Below, one piece after another: positions 18,056 through 28,564 of a DNA stretch of 64,000 nucleotides. The position numbers and the translations under genes were made by a program. Position 1 is the stretch's first letter. Each line of letters opens with the position of its first letter. A model generated the notes under the pieces. It was not told the DNA's origin. It was given only the letters and a program-made list of their open reading frames with translations, and ran no database searches. Origin of the DNA: Sulfomarinibacter sp963733915 (lineage in GTDB: Bacteria; Acidobacteriota; Thermoanaerobaculia; Thermoanaerobaculales; Sulfomarinibacteraceae); the NCBI GenBank assembly GCA_963733915.1, contig CAVTEP010000008.1, positions 186,001-250,000 of the forward strand. The letters run 5' to 3'.

Positions 18056-19741
18056 GTGGAAGGATTCAGAACCCGCAACCTCGTAACGCTCGCGGCTGTG
18101 GTGCCGCTCTCTCTTCTCTGGGGCAACCAGACGGTTTTCGCGCAGGGAACGGTTGAGGTGGCCATTGACCTGGCGGCGGGAGATCGTGAGATCTCGCCCG
18201 CAATCTACGGCGTCAGCTTTGCCGGCACCGACAATCTGGTTTCGGTGCCCTATCCGGCAAACCGTTGGGGCGGCAACTCGGTCACTCGTTACAACTGGCA
18301 GGCAGACGTCAGCAACCGGGCCTCGGACTGGTTCTTCATGAACATCCCCGAGCCGAGCGTCGATCCGGATCTGCTGCCCGACGGATCCACCGCCGATGTT
18401 TTCGTGGCCGACAGCCTGGCCGGCGGCGCGGAACCGTTGATGACCCTGCCCCTGATCGGCTGGACACCGCTCAGCGTGCGCGAAAAAAAGTGGGGTTTTT
18501 CGGTGGCCAAGTACGGCGCCCAGGACGAAACCGAGTGCACGGTCACCGGCGGCGCGTTCTGGTGCGAGCCCGACGCCGGGAACGGGTATGCAGGTGGAGT
18601 CAAGCTGACCGGGAACGACCCCACCGACACCTCGATGCAGATCGACGAGATCTGGGTCACCGATTGGGTGAGCCACCTCGGGACTTCGGTCCGCTGGTTC
18701 GCCCTCGACAACGAACCCATGCTGTGGTCGGAAACCCACTTCGATGTCCACCCGGCGCCGCTGAATTACGACGGGATCTGGGAGCGGACCGCCGCGATCG
18801 GGTCAGCGGTCAAGGCCTTCCGCCCCGATGCCACGATCTTCGGCCCGGTGGTCTGGGGGTGGTGCGCCTACTTTTTCTCCGCCGCAGACGGGTGCTCCCC
18901 CGGTGCCGACCAGGGCGCGCACGGCGGTCAGCCCTTTCTCGAGTGGTACCTCGATCAGATCTGCGAGCACGAGGCAGACACCGGGGTGCGCCCGGTGGAC
19001 GTGCTCGACATCCACTACTACCCGCAGGGGGGGCAGGCGCTCAGCGGGGAGGGCGGGGCGAGCCTTCAGGCCCTGCGTCTTCGCTCGGTCAAGGACCTCT
19101 ATGACCCCAACTATGTCTCCGAGTCGTGGATCGCCCAGCCGGTCCGCCTGATCCCTCGGATGCGCGAGTTGATCGATCAGCGCTGCCCGGGGCTCGGTCT
19201 CGCCCTCACCGAGTACAACTGGGGTCAGGACGGCATCTCGTCGGCCCTCGCCCAGGCCGAGGTGCTGGCGGTCTTCGGGCGCGAAGGAGTGTTTGCCGCC
19301 ATGCGGTGGGTAGTGCCAGACGTCGGCAGCCGGGTGGAGGACGCGTTTCGGTTGTTTCTTGACTACGACGGCGCCGGCGCGAACATCACCGGCACCAGCC
19401 GTTCGTGCACCAGCTCGGACGTCGATCGTGTCGGAGCCTACGCGGTCGAATCACCGACCGGGACGCTCCTGGTGCTGCTCTTCAACAAGAGCACCTCGGC
19501 CGAAAACGCCCACCTGAGCGTGACCCAGCCGGTCGCGGGGACAGCATCGTTGTACCAATTCACCGACGCCCTGGCGCTGGGGCCGGCGGGCACCGTGGAG
19601 GTGGTGGTGGGTGAGGCCGATCTCCTCCTGCCGGCCCGCTCGGCCACCCTTGTCGTCCTCACCGGGGCGGGCAATCGGCTCTTTGCCGACGGCTTCGAAT
19701 CGGCGGGAACCGGCGCCTGGTCGAACTCCGTCGGCGGCTGA
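18056..19741 (+). CDS. Glycoside hydrolase family 44-like secreted enzyme with FADGFE C-terminal tail
   Basis: About 561 residues. GH44 members cleave beta-1,4-glucans, xyloglucan or mannan by a retaining mechanism. The family core is visible: ISPAIYGVSFAG, NRWGGNSVTRYNWQ, an SDWFFMNIPEP block, the acid/base Glu in FALDNEPMLWSE (E220) and the nucleophile Glu in ALTEYNWGQD (E386). After the barrel comes a beta-rich domain (VESPTGTLLVLLFNKSTS). The protein ends FADGFESAGTGAWSNSV-GG, a tail shared with the DUF362 protein at 29192. A GTG start at 18056 gives a clean signal peptide (LVTLAAVVPLSLLWGNQTVFA) and has a purine-rich GGAAGGAAG upstream; an ATG at 18014 is the alternative. It stands alone, with no polysaccharide-utilisation partners beside it. 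Confidence 0.87.
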   Translation: MEGFRTRNLVTLAAVVPLSLLWGNQTVFAQGTVEVAIDLAAGDREISPAIYGVSFAGTDNLVSVPYPANRWGGNSVTRYNWQADVSNRASDWFFMNIPEPSVDPDLLPDGSTADVFVADSLAGGAEPLMTLPLIGWTPLSVREKKWGFSVAKYGAQDETECTVTGGAFWCEPDAGNGYAGGVKLTGNDPTDTSMQIDEIWVTDWVSHLGTSVRWFALDNEPMLWSETHFDVHPAPLNYDGIWERTAAIGSAVKAFRPDATIFGPVVWGWCAYFFSAADGCSPGADQGAHGGQPFLEWYLDQICEHEADTGVRPVDVLDIHYYPQGGQALSGEGGASLQALRLRSVKDLYDPNYVSESWIAQPVRLIPRMRELIDQRCPGLGLALTEYNWGQDGISSALAQAEVLAVFGREGVFAAMRWVVPDVGSRVEDAFRLFLDYDGAGANITGTSRSCTSSDVDRVGAYAVESPTGTLLVLLFNKSTSAENAHLSVTQPVAGTASLYQFTDALALGPAGTVEVVVGEADLLLPARSATLVVLTGAGNRLFADGFESAGTGAWSNSVGG

Positions 19742-19751
19742 GGAAAGTGGG

Positions 19752-20885
19752 TCAACGGCGCAAGAAGGCCAGGGACTCGACCTGGCGGGTCTGGGGCATC
19801 ATGTCGACGACCTGGACGGTGACCAGCTTGAACCCGCCTCGGATGAGCACGCCAGATCGCGGGTGAGGGTGGCTGGGTCGCAGGAGAGATAGGCCAGGGA
19901 CCGCGCCGACGAGGCGATGATCGTCTCGAGGGCCGGTGGGTCGGCGCCGGCGGCCGAGGGGTTGAGGATGACGGCATCGGGCTTCTCCTCGCGCAGACGC
20001 CGCTGGGCGCGGTGCAACGGGCTGGCGAGGATCTCGACGTTGTCCACCCGGCCCGCCGTGATCGTCGCCCGGCCGTCCGCCACCGAGCTTCTGACCCCCT
20101 CCACGCAGAGGACGCGGCGGAAGTGCTTGCGCAGGGCGAGGCCGTGGGTCCCGACGCCGGCGTAGAGGTCGACGAGGAGATTGCCGCCGCCGAGGAACTC
20201 CGCCATCCGCGAGTGGATCTCGGGCAGGAGGCCGAGGTTGACCTGGAAGAAGGACCCGGGCGAGACTCGCAGGGACAGCCCGCTCGAGTCCACGTAGACC
20301 TCGCGCACACCGAATACGGGATCGATACGCCCCTTGATGACCTGAGCACCGCCCTTTGGATTGAGGTTGACCCCGATGCCGGCGACGTGGGGGCAGGCCT
20401 CGGCGATGGCTTCGATCGGGAGCCTGGTCGGTTTCTCGGCTTTGACCACCAGGGTCAGGTGCTGCCGAGTGGGGTCGCTGCCGCAACGCAGATCGATGTG
20501 GCGCAGCGCAAATGGGAACCGGGTGGGGGAGTTCAGCAGCCGGCGCAGGCGGCGGGTGGTCTCGAGCAGCTCCGGAACGAGCACCCCGCAGTGCGGCGCG
20601 TCGACGACCTCGCGGCTGCCGCGTTGAAAGTAGCCGAGCGAGGACCGGTGGTCGCGATCGGAGGAGATCGTCATCTTGGCCCGGTTCCGGTAGCCCTCGA
20701 TCAGCGGCGACGGCAGGGTCGGCAGGATCTGGTCGGCGGTCGTAACGCAGCTTCTTGTCGAGCGCATCCATCAGCCAGCGCCGTTTCTTTTCGAGCTGCA
20801 CGCCATAGGCTTCGCGCAGCAACGAGCAGGCGCCGCACTCGACGCGGTGGGGGCAATCGACGGTCTGGTCGGCGGTGGCTGTCAT
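19752..20885 (-). CDS. TrmA/RlmD-family (uracil-5-)-RNA methyltransferase, two frameshifts
   Basis: A 23S rRNA m5U methyltransferase-like protein of about 377 residues if repaired. The N-terminus CPHRVECGACSLL holds Fe-S cluster cysteines. After a shift near 20740 the frame continues LPSPLIEGYRNRAKM, SPGSFFQVNLGLLPEIHS and the SAM loop LVDLYAGVGTHGLAL to YLSCDPATLTRDL with the catalytic Cys. A second shift near 19850 restores GGFKLVTVQVVDMMPQT to the stop. The usual DPPR motif reads NPSAAGADPP, an unusual substitution. Both shifts lie in conserved sequence, suggesting base-call errors or a recently broken gene. It converges with the GH44 gene, 10 nt apart. A TRAM domain is not apparent. Confidence 0.82.
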   Translation of the reverse strand: MTATADQTVDCPHRVECGACSLLREAYGVQLEKKRRWLMDALDKKLRYDRRPDPADPAVAADRGLPEPGQDDDLLRSRPPVLARLLSTRQPRGRRRAALRGARSGAARDHPPPAPAAELPHPVPICAAPHRSALRQRPHSAAPDPGGQSRETDQAPDRSHRRGLPPRRRHRGQPQSKGRCSGHQGAYRSRIRCARGLRGLERAVPASLARVLLPGQPRPPARDPLADGGVPRRRQSPRRPLRRRRDPRPRPAQALPPRPLRGGGQKLGGGRPGDDHGGPGGQRRDPRQPVAPRPAASARGEARCRHPQPLGRRRRPTGPRDDHRLVGAVPGLSLLRPSHPHPRSGVLIRGGFKLVTVQVVDMMPQTRQVESLAFLRR

Positions 20886-20959
20886 CGTCGGAGAATAGCC
20901 TATCGGATTCCACTGCGAAGCGTGCTTTCCAACCCAATTGAGACCGGGAGACGATTGTG

Positions 20960-20980
20960 GTGCAGGCGTCTCGCCTGCAC
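20960..20980. repeat. GC-rich perfect palindrome with 9-bp stem
   Basis: GTGCAGGCG and CGCCTGCAC are exact inverted repeats around a TCT loop, in the gap between the divergent RNA methyltransferase and the alcohol dehydrogenase remnant. There is no following T-run, so it is not a classical terminator. Similar GCAGGCG-AGA-CGCCTGC palindromes occur as scattered elements in other high-GC genomes (general recollection, not checked). No second copy was seen in this window. Confidence 0.55.
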
Positions 20981-21079
20981 ACCTCCCGGATCATCGATGA
21001 TGATTTACCATTCTCGAGAACCGTTACAATCTGCGGTCAGCGAATCTGGTTACTGAACAGCGATCACAAGGGAGACGTC

Positions 21080-21265
21080 ATGATAAACGCGTACGCAGCG
21101 TTCGAAGCCGGGGGAGAGCTGAAACCCTTCGAGTACGACCCGGGGCCGCTCGCCCGCCACAGCATCAAGCCGGTGATCGAGACCTACCCTTTCGATCGGG
21201 TCAACCAGGCCCTGGTGCGGCTGCTGAGCGGAAAGACCCGCTACCGGATCGTCCTGAATATGTAG
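21080..21265 (+). pseudogene. Internally deleted zinc alcohol dehydrogenase remnant
   Basis: The 61-residue frame joins two ends of a medium-chain alcohol dehydrogenase. Residues 1-25 (MINAYAAFEAGGELKPFEYD) match the N-terminal strand of AdhP/YahK-type enzymes. The last 33 residues (IKPVIETYPFDRVNQALVRL, ending KTRYRIVLNM) match their C-terminus. About 280 central residues, including both zinc sites and the Rossmann fold, are missing, and the frame is kept across the junction. The start has a GGGAG ribosome-like site. It is most likely a deletion remnant; an assembly collapse is the alternative. A functional miniprotein is unlikely. Confidence 0.72.
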
Positions 21266-21296
21266 CTTAGGTTCTCGGTCCCGGACTCGGGGTCGG

Positions 21297-23430
<2,134 letters not shown>

Positions 23431-23653
23431 GGGATTTCCTCCGTGCCGAGGTTGCGGCGAAGGTAATGCTACATGGACCCGGACAGCGGTCGCAAGCGAT
23501 TTGGCGGCTGAAAGGAGGCCACCCTCACCCAAACATCATCGAATCCTCAACCGCCCATCAAGCCTGGCGGCCGCTCTCGCTCCACCTTGGAAGCAGGACC
23601 TGCGGCCCCGGTGCCGGACGGACTGATTCACGAGGGAAGGACGGGACACGACA

Positions 23654-24316
23654 ATGACGAAGATCCAATCGCTTCGGAGATTCCTGATGGTCGCGGTGGC
23701 AGCCGTGGTGACCCTCGCGTCGGCGGGGGCGGCGGATGCCGGCGAAAGAAACTGGCGGATGCGGCTCATGGCCGCCGTTGTGGGTGACGGTGGGGTATTC
23801 GTCACCGCCGGCGACGACCACGGCGTCGGGGTGTCATCAAACGGCGGCGCCGGCGTCGGCGTCAACTTCGAGTACCGTTACTCGCCGCGCATGGGTTTCG
23901 AGGTAGGGGCCATGGCCGTGGCCTCCAATCTCGGTGTGCAGGTGGGGAAGGACTACCGGTATCCCCATCACTGGGCGGAGGTCGAGCTCGGGTCTTATGT
24001 GCCAATCACCTTCAGCCTCAACTACCACCCACTGAAGAAGACGGAGGTGTTCGATCTCTACGTGGGTCCCCTAGCGGCCTCGACCTTTTACAGCAACATC
24101 GGTACCGGGGTGTTGTGGGGCGCTGGGACCGCCATCGAGTCGGGCGTGAGCTTTGGTCTCGGAGTCAACATGGGCGTGGATCTCAACCTGGGCAAGAGCC
24201 GCTGGTCGCTCAACGGTGGCCTCAAGTACATCGCCATTTCGGGTAACGGCGGGGGCGGCTCGGGAATCGAGCTCGATCCGTTGATCGTCAGCTTCGGGTT
24301 CGGCTTCAAGTTCTGA
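23654..24316 (+). CDS. Outer-membrane beta-barrel protein
   Basis: A 220-residue protein with a signal peptide (MTKIQSLRRFLMVAVAAVVT, cleavage near AADAG). It has alternating amphipathic strands (VGVNFEYRYSPRMGFEVGAM, ITFSLNYHPLKKTEVFDLYV, WSLNGGLKYIAISG) and a final strand ending in Phe (SFGFGFKF), the recognition signal for BAM-dependent insertion. It resembles small 8-strand barrels of the OmpW/OmpX type; no substrate can be assigned. A purine-rich GGGAAGGA lies upstream. It converges on the FadL-like gene 21 nt downstream. Confidence 0.8.
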   Translation: MTKIQSLRRFLMVAVAAVVTLASAGAADAGERNWRMRLMAAVVGDGGVFVTAGDDHGVGVSSNGGAGVGVNFEYRYSPRMGFEVGAMAVASNLGVQVGKDYRYPHHWAEVELGSYVPITFSLNYHPLKKTEVFDLYVGPLAASTFYSNIGTGVLWGAGTAIESGVSFGLGVNMGVDLNLGKSRWSLNGGLKYIAISGNGGGGSGIELDPLIVSFGFGFKF

Positions 24317-24337
24317 CCATGTGCGGCGAGTCTGTAT

Positions 24338-25369
24338 TCAGAAGCTGTAAACCATTGACATCGACCCGATGACGGCCCGGTCTGAAAAATCGGCGCCGAG
24401 GTCGATCTGGAAACTGTGGAAGGCGAGCCCGAAGCCGAACGCCCCGTGGGTAACACTCGCCGTGGAGGTCGTTGATACGACATCGGGCTCGAGATACGTT
24501 GTCCGTTCTCCCTCTGACTCCCGCCAAAAACCTGCCCGAAACGCGACCACCGGTTTCCACTTCAGCACAGCGTACTCGACGCCGAGGTGAAGCTCGGCGC
24601 CGCCGTCAGTGGTCGTGGAGCCGAAGGGCAGCGGCCTTGCCGCTCTGCCGACGTGATCTATCTCGAAGCCGAGAGTCAGCCCGCCACCCTTCGGCTGGAA
24701 GGCGCCGGCGACACCGTAGGTACCTGGAAGCTCGAGGAGGGAACGGTCGGCGCCGGCATTGGTTTCAAACGCGGGACCCTGACGATAGAAGCCCGCAAAC
24801 CTCCAGTTCGCGGCGGCGTTCCACAGGACGCCGACGTTGATTCCCCAGTCCGAGTCCGAGATGCCGGCGGTGAAGGTGGAGGAACCGCGGTCGGCGTTGA
24901 AGTAGCTGAGGCCGGCGCCGATGCTCAGGCGCTCAGAGATCTGGAGAGCGGCGGCAGTTGAGTAGCTCCTGACCGTGAGCTCGCGGGTGAAGGGGTCAAC
25001 GCCCACAAGCGTGAGGTCAAGGCTCGCCAGTTGGTGGGAGTAGAGGGCCAGCGCCCAGCGTTGCGCCGGATACACGAAGGAGAAGAAACCGAGTCCGGAT
25101 ACCGCGGCCTCGCTTTCGAGCGGCCCGCCGATTCCGGAAGTTGACACGGTGCCGCGAAACTCGGCCGAAACCTCCGGGCGGAGGATCTGGACCAGACCGG
25201 CCGGATTGGCAAAGGCGGCGGTGGCGTCATCGGCAATGGCGGCGAAGGCCCCGCCGAGACCTATGCTGCGGGCGCCGGGGTTGATGAGGACGCCCTCCTG
25301 CCCCGAAGCCGGTCGCGCGGCAACCGCCACTGCAACGAGCAGTATGGCGATGAAGGCCCGCTTTCTCAT
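24338..25369 (-). CDS. FadL/PorV-like outer-membrane protein
   Basis: A 343-residue protein with a signal peptide (MRKRAFIAILLVAVAVAARP) and an N-terminal GVLINPGARSIGLGGAFAAI-ADDATAAFANPAGLV block. That block is typical of the OmpP1/FadL/PorV superfamily (the NPAGL signature is characteristic). The rest is a series of amphipathic strands such as WALALYSHQLASLDLTLVG and WRFAGFYRQGPAF, ending in a terminal Phe (MVYSF). Members transport hydrophobic compounds or serve in secretion; which applies here is unknown. The ATG at 25369 was chosen because it begins the signal peptide; 16 in-frame codons lie upstream. There is no clear ribosome site. Confidence 0.83.
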   Translation of the reverse strand: MRKRAFIAILLVAVAVAARPASGQEGVLINPGARSIGLGGAFAAIADDATAAFANPAGLVQILRPEVSAEFRGTVSTSGIGGPLESEAAVSGLGFFSFVYPAQRWALALYSHQLASLDLTLVGVDPFTRELTVRSYSTAAALQISERLSIGAGLSYFNADRGSSTFTAGISDSDWGINVGVLWNAAANWRFAGFYRQGPAFETNAGADRSLLELPGTYGVAGAFQPKGGGLTLGFEIDHVGRAARPLPFGSTTTDGGAELHLGVEYAVLKWKPVVAFRAGFWRESEGERTTYLEPDVVSTTSTASVTHGAFGFGLAFHSFQIDLGADFSDRAVIGSMSMVYSF

Positions 25370-25482
25370 CGCGCGGATCGTAACACCAGGGATTGAGGAT
25401 GACGCCCAATGACCCATTCTGTCGCCCCTTATGGGGCTTACGATGTTTTTGGCGGACTGTTTCCTCGGGCTGACGCCCCAGG

Positions 25483-25935
25483 CTATGGATCTTCCGCCGC
25501 CTGGCGGCCGTATCTATTTCTTCTGGCGGTCCTTGTCCAGGATGATGTCTTCAGCGGACTTCGAGCTTTCCTCCGAGAGTTCGTGCCTGCCGACGGACGG
25601 GAGAGAATAAAAACCAGTACGGCCGCCCCAATGAGGAGCGCGACGGCGTTCCACGGCAGGTCGAGACGGATCACCGAGAAGGTGATCGAAGCCATCACGG
25701 TAATCGTAGCTGCGACCTTGGCCCGCGGCCCGATGGCCCGGTGCTCGCGCCACGAGTGGATCATGGGCCCGAAGCGCGGATGCTGGTGGAGCCAGGTGTG
25801 AAACCGCTCCGAACCGCGTGAGTAACACACTGCCGCCAACAGCACGAAGGGCGTTGTCGGCAGCAGCGGGACAAAGATGCCGACAAAGCCCACGGCCATG
25901 CTGGCGTGGCCCATGATGAGAAAAGTCGTTCGCAT
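25483..25935 (-). CDS. DUF454 (YbaN-like) inner-membrane protein
   Basis: A 150-residue protein whose first 110 residues match the YbaN/DUF454 family: GFVGIFVPLLPTTPFVLLAA, CYSRGSERFHTWLHQHPRFG, IHSWREHRAIGPRAKV, then two hydrophobic segments. The family is a small inner-membrane protein of unknown role. The last 40 residues are unusually Arg- and Ser-rich (RPSAGTNSRRKARSPLKTSS) and may reflect a late frame change; most relatives end soon after the last helix. The start at 25935 (MRTTFLIMGHASM) has no strong ribosome site. Confidence 0.8.
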   Translation of the reverse strand: MRTTFLIMGHASMAVGFVGIFVPLLPTTPFVLLAAVCYSRGSERFHTWLHQHPRFGPMIHSWREHRAIGPRAKVAATITVMASITFSVIRLDLPWNAVALLIGAAVLVFILSRPSAGTNSRRKARSPLKTSSWTRTARRNRYGRQAAEDP

Positions 25936-26061
25936 GCGAAGGTATCAACCCGCGCCGGACCCGGGATCTTCCAGCCGTCGCCGGCCTGGCGGCTCGCGAT
26001 GGGTGGGATTCAGCGGTCTCCGGCTACTATATTGATCGTTCATGAAACGAGGCACCAACTG

Positions 26062-26904
26062 ATGTCTCCGCGGATCGCCGACGCCTGCCTGCTCTGCGGC
26101 AGCACCGACGCCGGCGTCTTGTGCGAGTATCCCGAGCTCACCTGGGTAAAGTGTCGCTGTGGTCTGGTCTACAAGCGGGACGAGTCGGTCCCGGAGGTTC
26201 AATACCAGGAGCAGTACTTCCTCAACCGCGAGAGCGGTCGCCGGCAGTACGACAAGAGGGCGCTGCGGCGGATGCGCAAGTCCCGCTCGCAGATCCTTGA
26301 CCTCCTCAACCACACCCCGCCGGGTCCGTTGCTGGATGTGGGCTGTTCGCTCGGTTACACGTTGAAGGCGGCCTTGAAGCTGGGGCTCCCGGCCACCGGT
26401 GTCGACATCAGCGAGCACGCGGTCACCGTCTGCAGGGAGCAGGGATTTGCCGCCGAGCGCGGAACGCTCCACGGGCTGCCGTTCAGCGACGGCTCCTTCC
26501 AGCTGGTGATCATGAAGCATGTCCTCGAGCACACGCCGCGGCCTCGTGAAGCCCTGCGGGAGATCTGGCGCGTGCTCCGGCCGGGTGGTGGCGTCCTCAT
26601 CGCAGTGCCCCATGGGGGCTACCTGAAGGCCCGTTTGAATCCGGTGGGTAGCCGCTTTTACCGGCCCGAGGTCGCCGGCCGAGAGCACTACGTCTACTAC
26701 ACGCCGGCAACGCTTTCACGGCTGCTCCGCGAAGAGTGCTTCGACCCGGTGCAGTTACCGCACCCCCGCCTCTTCCACCGGCGGGCGGGATTCGTCAGAA
26801 AGACGGCCGAGATCGCGGTCGCGCCGCTGCGATTCGCCGCCCAGCGGGCGCGCTCGCTGGTCGCGCTGGACAAAGAGTTCTGGGTCACCGCCGTTCGTCG
26901 TTAA
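26062..26904 (+). CDS. Class I SAM-dependent methyltransferase with N-terminal zinc ribbon
   Basis: A 280-residue protein. Residues 8-37 (CLLCGSTDAGVLCEYP, then CRCGLVY) form a probable four-Cys zinc ribbon, common in methyltransferases of surface-sugar or natural-product loci. The Rossmann core carries motif I LLDVGCSLGYTL, acidic strand-2 end GVDISEHAV, motif II-like FQLVIMKHVLEHTPRP and LRPGGGVLIAVPHGG (Methyltransf_11/23 type). Substrate unknown. The start at 26062 was selected at MSPRIADACLLCG, where homology begins; the frame extends upstream to 25906. Its 3' end overlaps a minus-strand gene by 150 nt. Confidence 0.85.
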   Translation: MSPRIADACLLCGSTDAGVLCEYPELTWVKCRCGLVYKRDESVPEVQYQEQYFLNRESGRRQYDKRALRRMRKSRSQILDLLNHTPPGPLLDVGCSLGYTLKAALKLGLPATGVDISEHAVTVCREQGFAAERGTLHGLPFSDGSFQLVIMKHVLEHTPRPREALREIWRVLRPGGGVLIAVPHGGYLKARLNPVGSRFYRPEVAGREHYVYYTPATLSRLLREECFDPVQLPHPRLFHRRAGFVRKTAEIAVAPLRFAAQRARSLVALDKEFWVTAVRR

Positions 26905-28443
26905 TGTGGATGACCCCTCGATCTGCCACGCCCCGACGAAGACGTTGAAAGATGAATCGGCGAGCACCGCGGTCAATCGGTTGTCCGGTGCAAGCGCCAG
27001 GGCCAGGACCCGAAGCACGGCCCAGTCGTCAGGCGATGCCTGTTCGATCGAATATTCACCGCTGGGCTGATGGAATCTCCAAGCCAGGGCGCCGATCAGA
27101 GCGACAGGCTCACCATCATCCACTCGCCAGACATGGATCGCGACCCGACTCGCGGCCGCCACCAATCCACCGTCATCGCGGAATGCGATCGGCATGTGGC
27201 CGTTCACCTCCTCATCCTTACGGTTGGTAAACGGCATCAGGGCCACCCAGGACGGCACGGCGGCATCGGCTGCGGTTCTGCCCTCGACGATGCCGAGGAG
27301 CTCGGCGCTCGGCCAGATCTCGAAGTGGCGGCCGGTGTTGTGAGCGAGCCACCGCCCGTCCAGCGAGAACCGGTAGCCCTGCTTTCCGACCCGGGCATAG
27401 TTGTTGCGCAGGTCGAGGATCGCGATGCCGCGACCATCCGCCCTAAACACGGCGGTTCGGCCGCCGGTCCACCAGGACTGGCCCAAGCGAACGGCGACGA
27501 GATCGGCCAACCCGACCCGGGGTTCGACCTGCTCCGGGCCGTGAACATCGAAATCGAGACGGGCCAGGGGTTCGACCGCAGTCGACCTGTCTCCGTCCGG
27601 TTGGAGCGTGACGACCCCGAGCTCGCCGAGCGCGACGATGGTGTCGACTTCGCCGCCGACGGCAATCTGACGCAGGTCGTCGTCTCCGAGCTCGATAATG
27701 GCCTCGAAGGTGCCGTCTGAATTCCTATCAAGGATTTCCGCGCCGACCTTTCGCTGGGAGACGAAAAGCCGCTCACCGTCCAGCGAAAAGCCCGCGTTGA
27801 CCTGTCCCGTGGGGGACATCGAATAGAATTTGATTGGCTCGCCGACGTGGCGGTAGACGATCTCACCCGACTCCGTGTCGACGACCCAGAGTCGATTTTT
27901 GCTGTCGGTGGCTGCCAGAAGGCGGCCGGTCGGGCTCAATACCATTGCTGTGGAAGCGCCAGTGGCCTGCGACTGGAAAAACTTGATCTTTACCAATTCG
28001 GGATTTCGATCGAGTTGATAGGTAAACAACTTGCGGGCATTGGCACGCAGGGGCTCGATCGGCGTTTCGCACTCGAGGGAAGGCACGCCGTCCTCCGGAG
28101 CCTCACGGGCCGTACACGCGACGTGGCCGATCCTACCTTCGGGGCCGACCTGGACCAGCATGCGATATTGGTTGCCGGCCACCGCCGCCCCGACCGGCAT
28201 TCCCATCGGCATGACGGGAACGACCACAAACTTGCGATCGGTTGTCCACTCGTAGACCCAGTAGGTTGAAACGTCCAGACGCTGCGGTTCACCAAAGGTC
28301 TGTCTCACGGTAGCGGCCTCATCGCCCGCGACGGGAAGGCTTATCTTCTCGAGTTTTGGTCCCCCGCTCGGCATCGGGATGGAGATACAGGCGGTCAGCG
28401 CCATGACCATCGGCAACAAGATCCAGCATCCACGACACTTCAA
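26755..28443 (-). CDS. WD40-like propeller lipoprotein
   Basis: A 562-residue envelope lipoprotein: a TTG start at 28443 preceded by GGAGG with 7 nt spacing gives a signal with lipobox MALTACIS. A domain of about 100 residues (LPVAGDEAATVRQTFGEPQR onwards) reminiscent of small outer-membrane lipoproteins comes first. Propeller-like repeats follow: VLSPTGRLLAATDSKNRLWV, GFSLDGERLFVSQRKV, FRADGRGIAILDLRNNYARV and FSLDGRWLAHNTGRHFEIWP. No catalytic motif is visible. The final ~50 residues are encoded antisense to the methyltransferase gene at 26755-26904 and look unlike the rest (RARPLGGESQRRDRDLGRLS), so the natural stop may have been lost. Confidence 0.72.
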   Translation of the reverse strand: MKCRGCWILLPMVMALTACISIPMPSGGPKLEKISLPVAGDEAATVRQTFGEPQRLDVSTYWVYEWTTDRKFVVVPVMPMGMPVGAAVAGNQYRMLVQVGPEGRIGHVACTAREAPEDGVPSLECETPIEPLRANARKLFTYQLDRNPELVKIKFFQSQATGASTAMVLSPTGRLLAATDSKNRLWVVDTESGEIVYRHVGEPIKFYSMSPTGQVNAGFSLDGERLFVSQRKVGAEILDRNSDGTFEAIIELGDDDLRQIAVGGEVDTIVALGELGVVTLQPDGDRSTAVEPLARLDFDVHGPEQVEPRVGLADLVAVRLGQSWWTGGRTAVFRADGRGIAILDLRNNYARVGKQGYRFSLDGRWLAHNTGRHFEIWPSAELLGIVEGRTAADAAVPSWVALMPFTNRKDEEVNGHMPIAFRDDGGLVAAASRVAIHVWRVDDGEPVALIGALAWRFHQPSGEYSIEQASPDDWAVLRVLALALAPDNRLTAVLADSSFNVFVGAWQIEGSSTLTTNGGDPELFVQRDQRARPLGGESQRRDRDLGRLSDESRPPVEEAGVR

Positions 28444-28564
28444 AGTTGGACCTCCGGGTCGATCACGAGCCAACACCCGGATGGGTTCTTTTGTTCCCGA
28501 CCTGAGCGCCGGCGTTCGCGGGGGCTATCTTCCGATTCTGGCGAGGAAAGCGCAGACGCACGCT

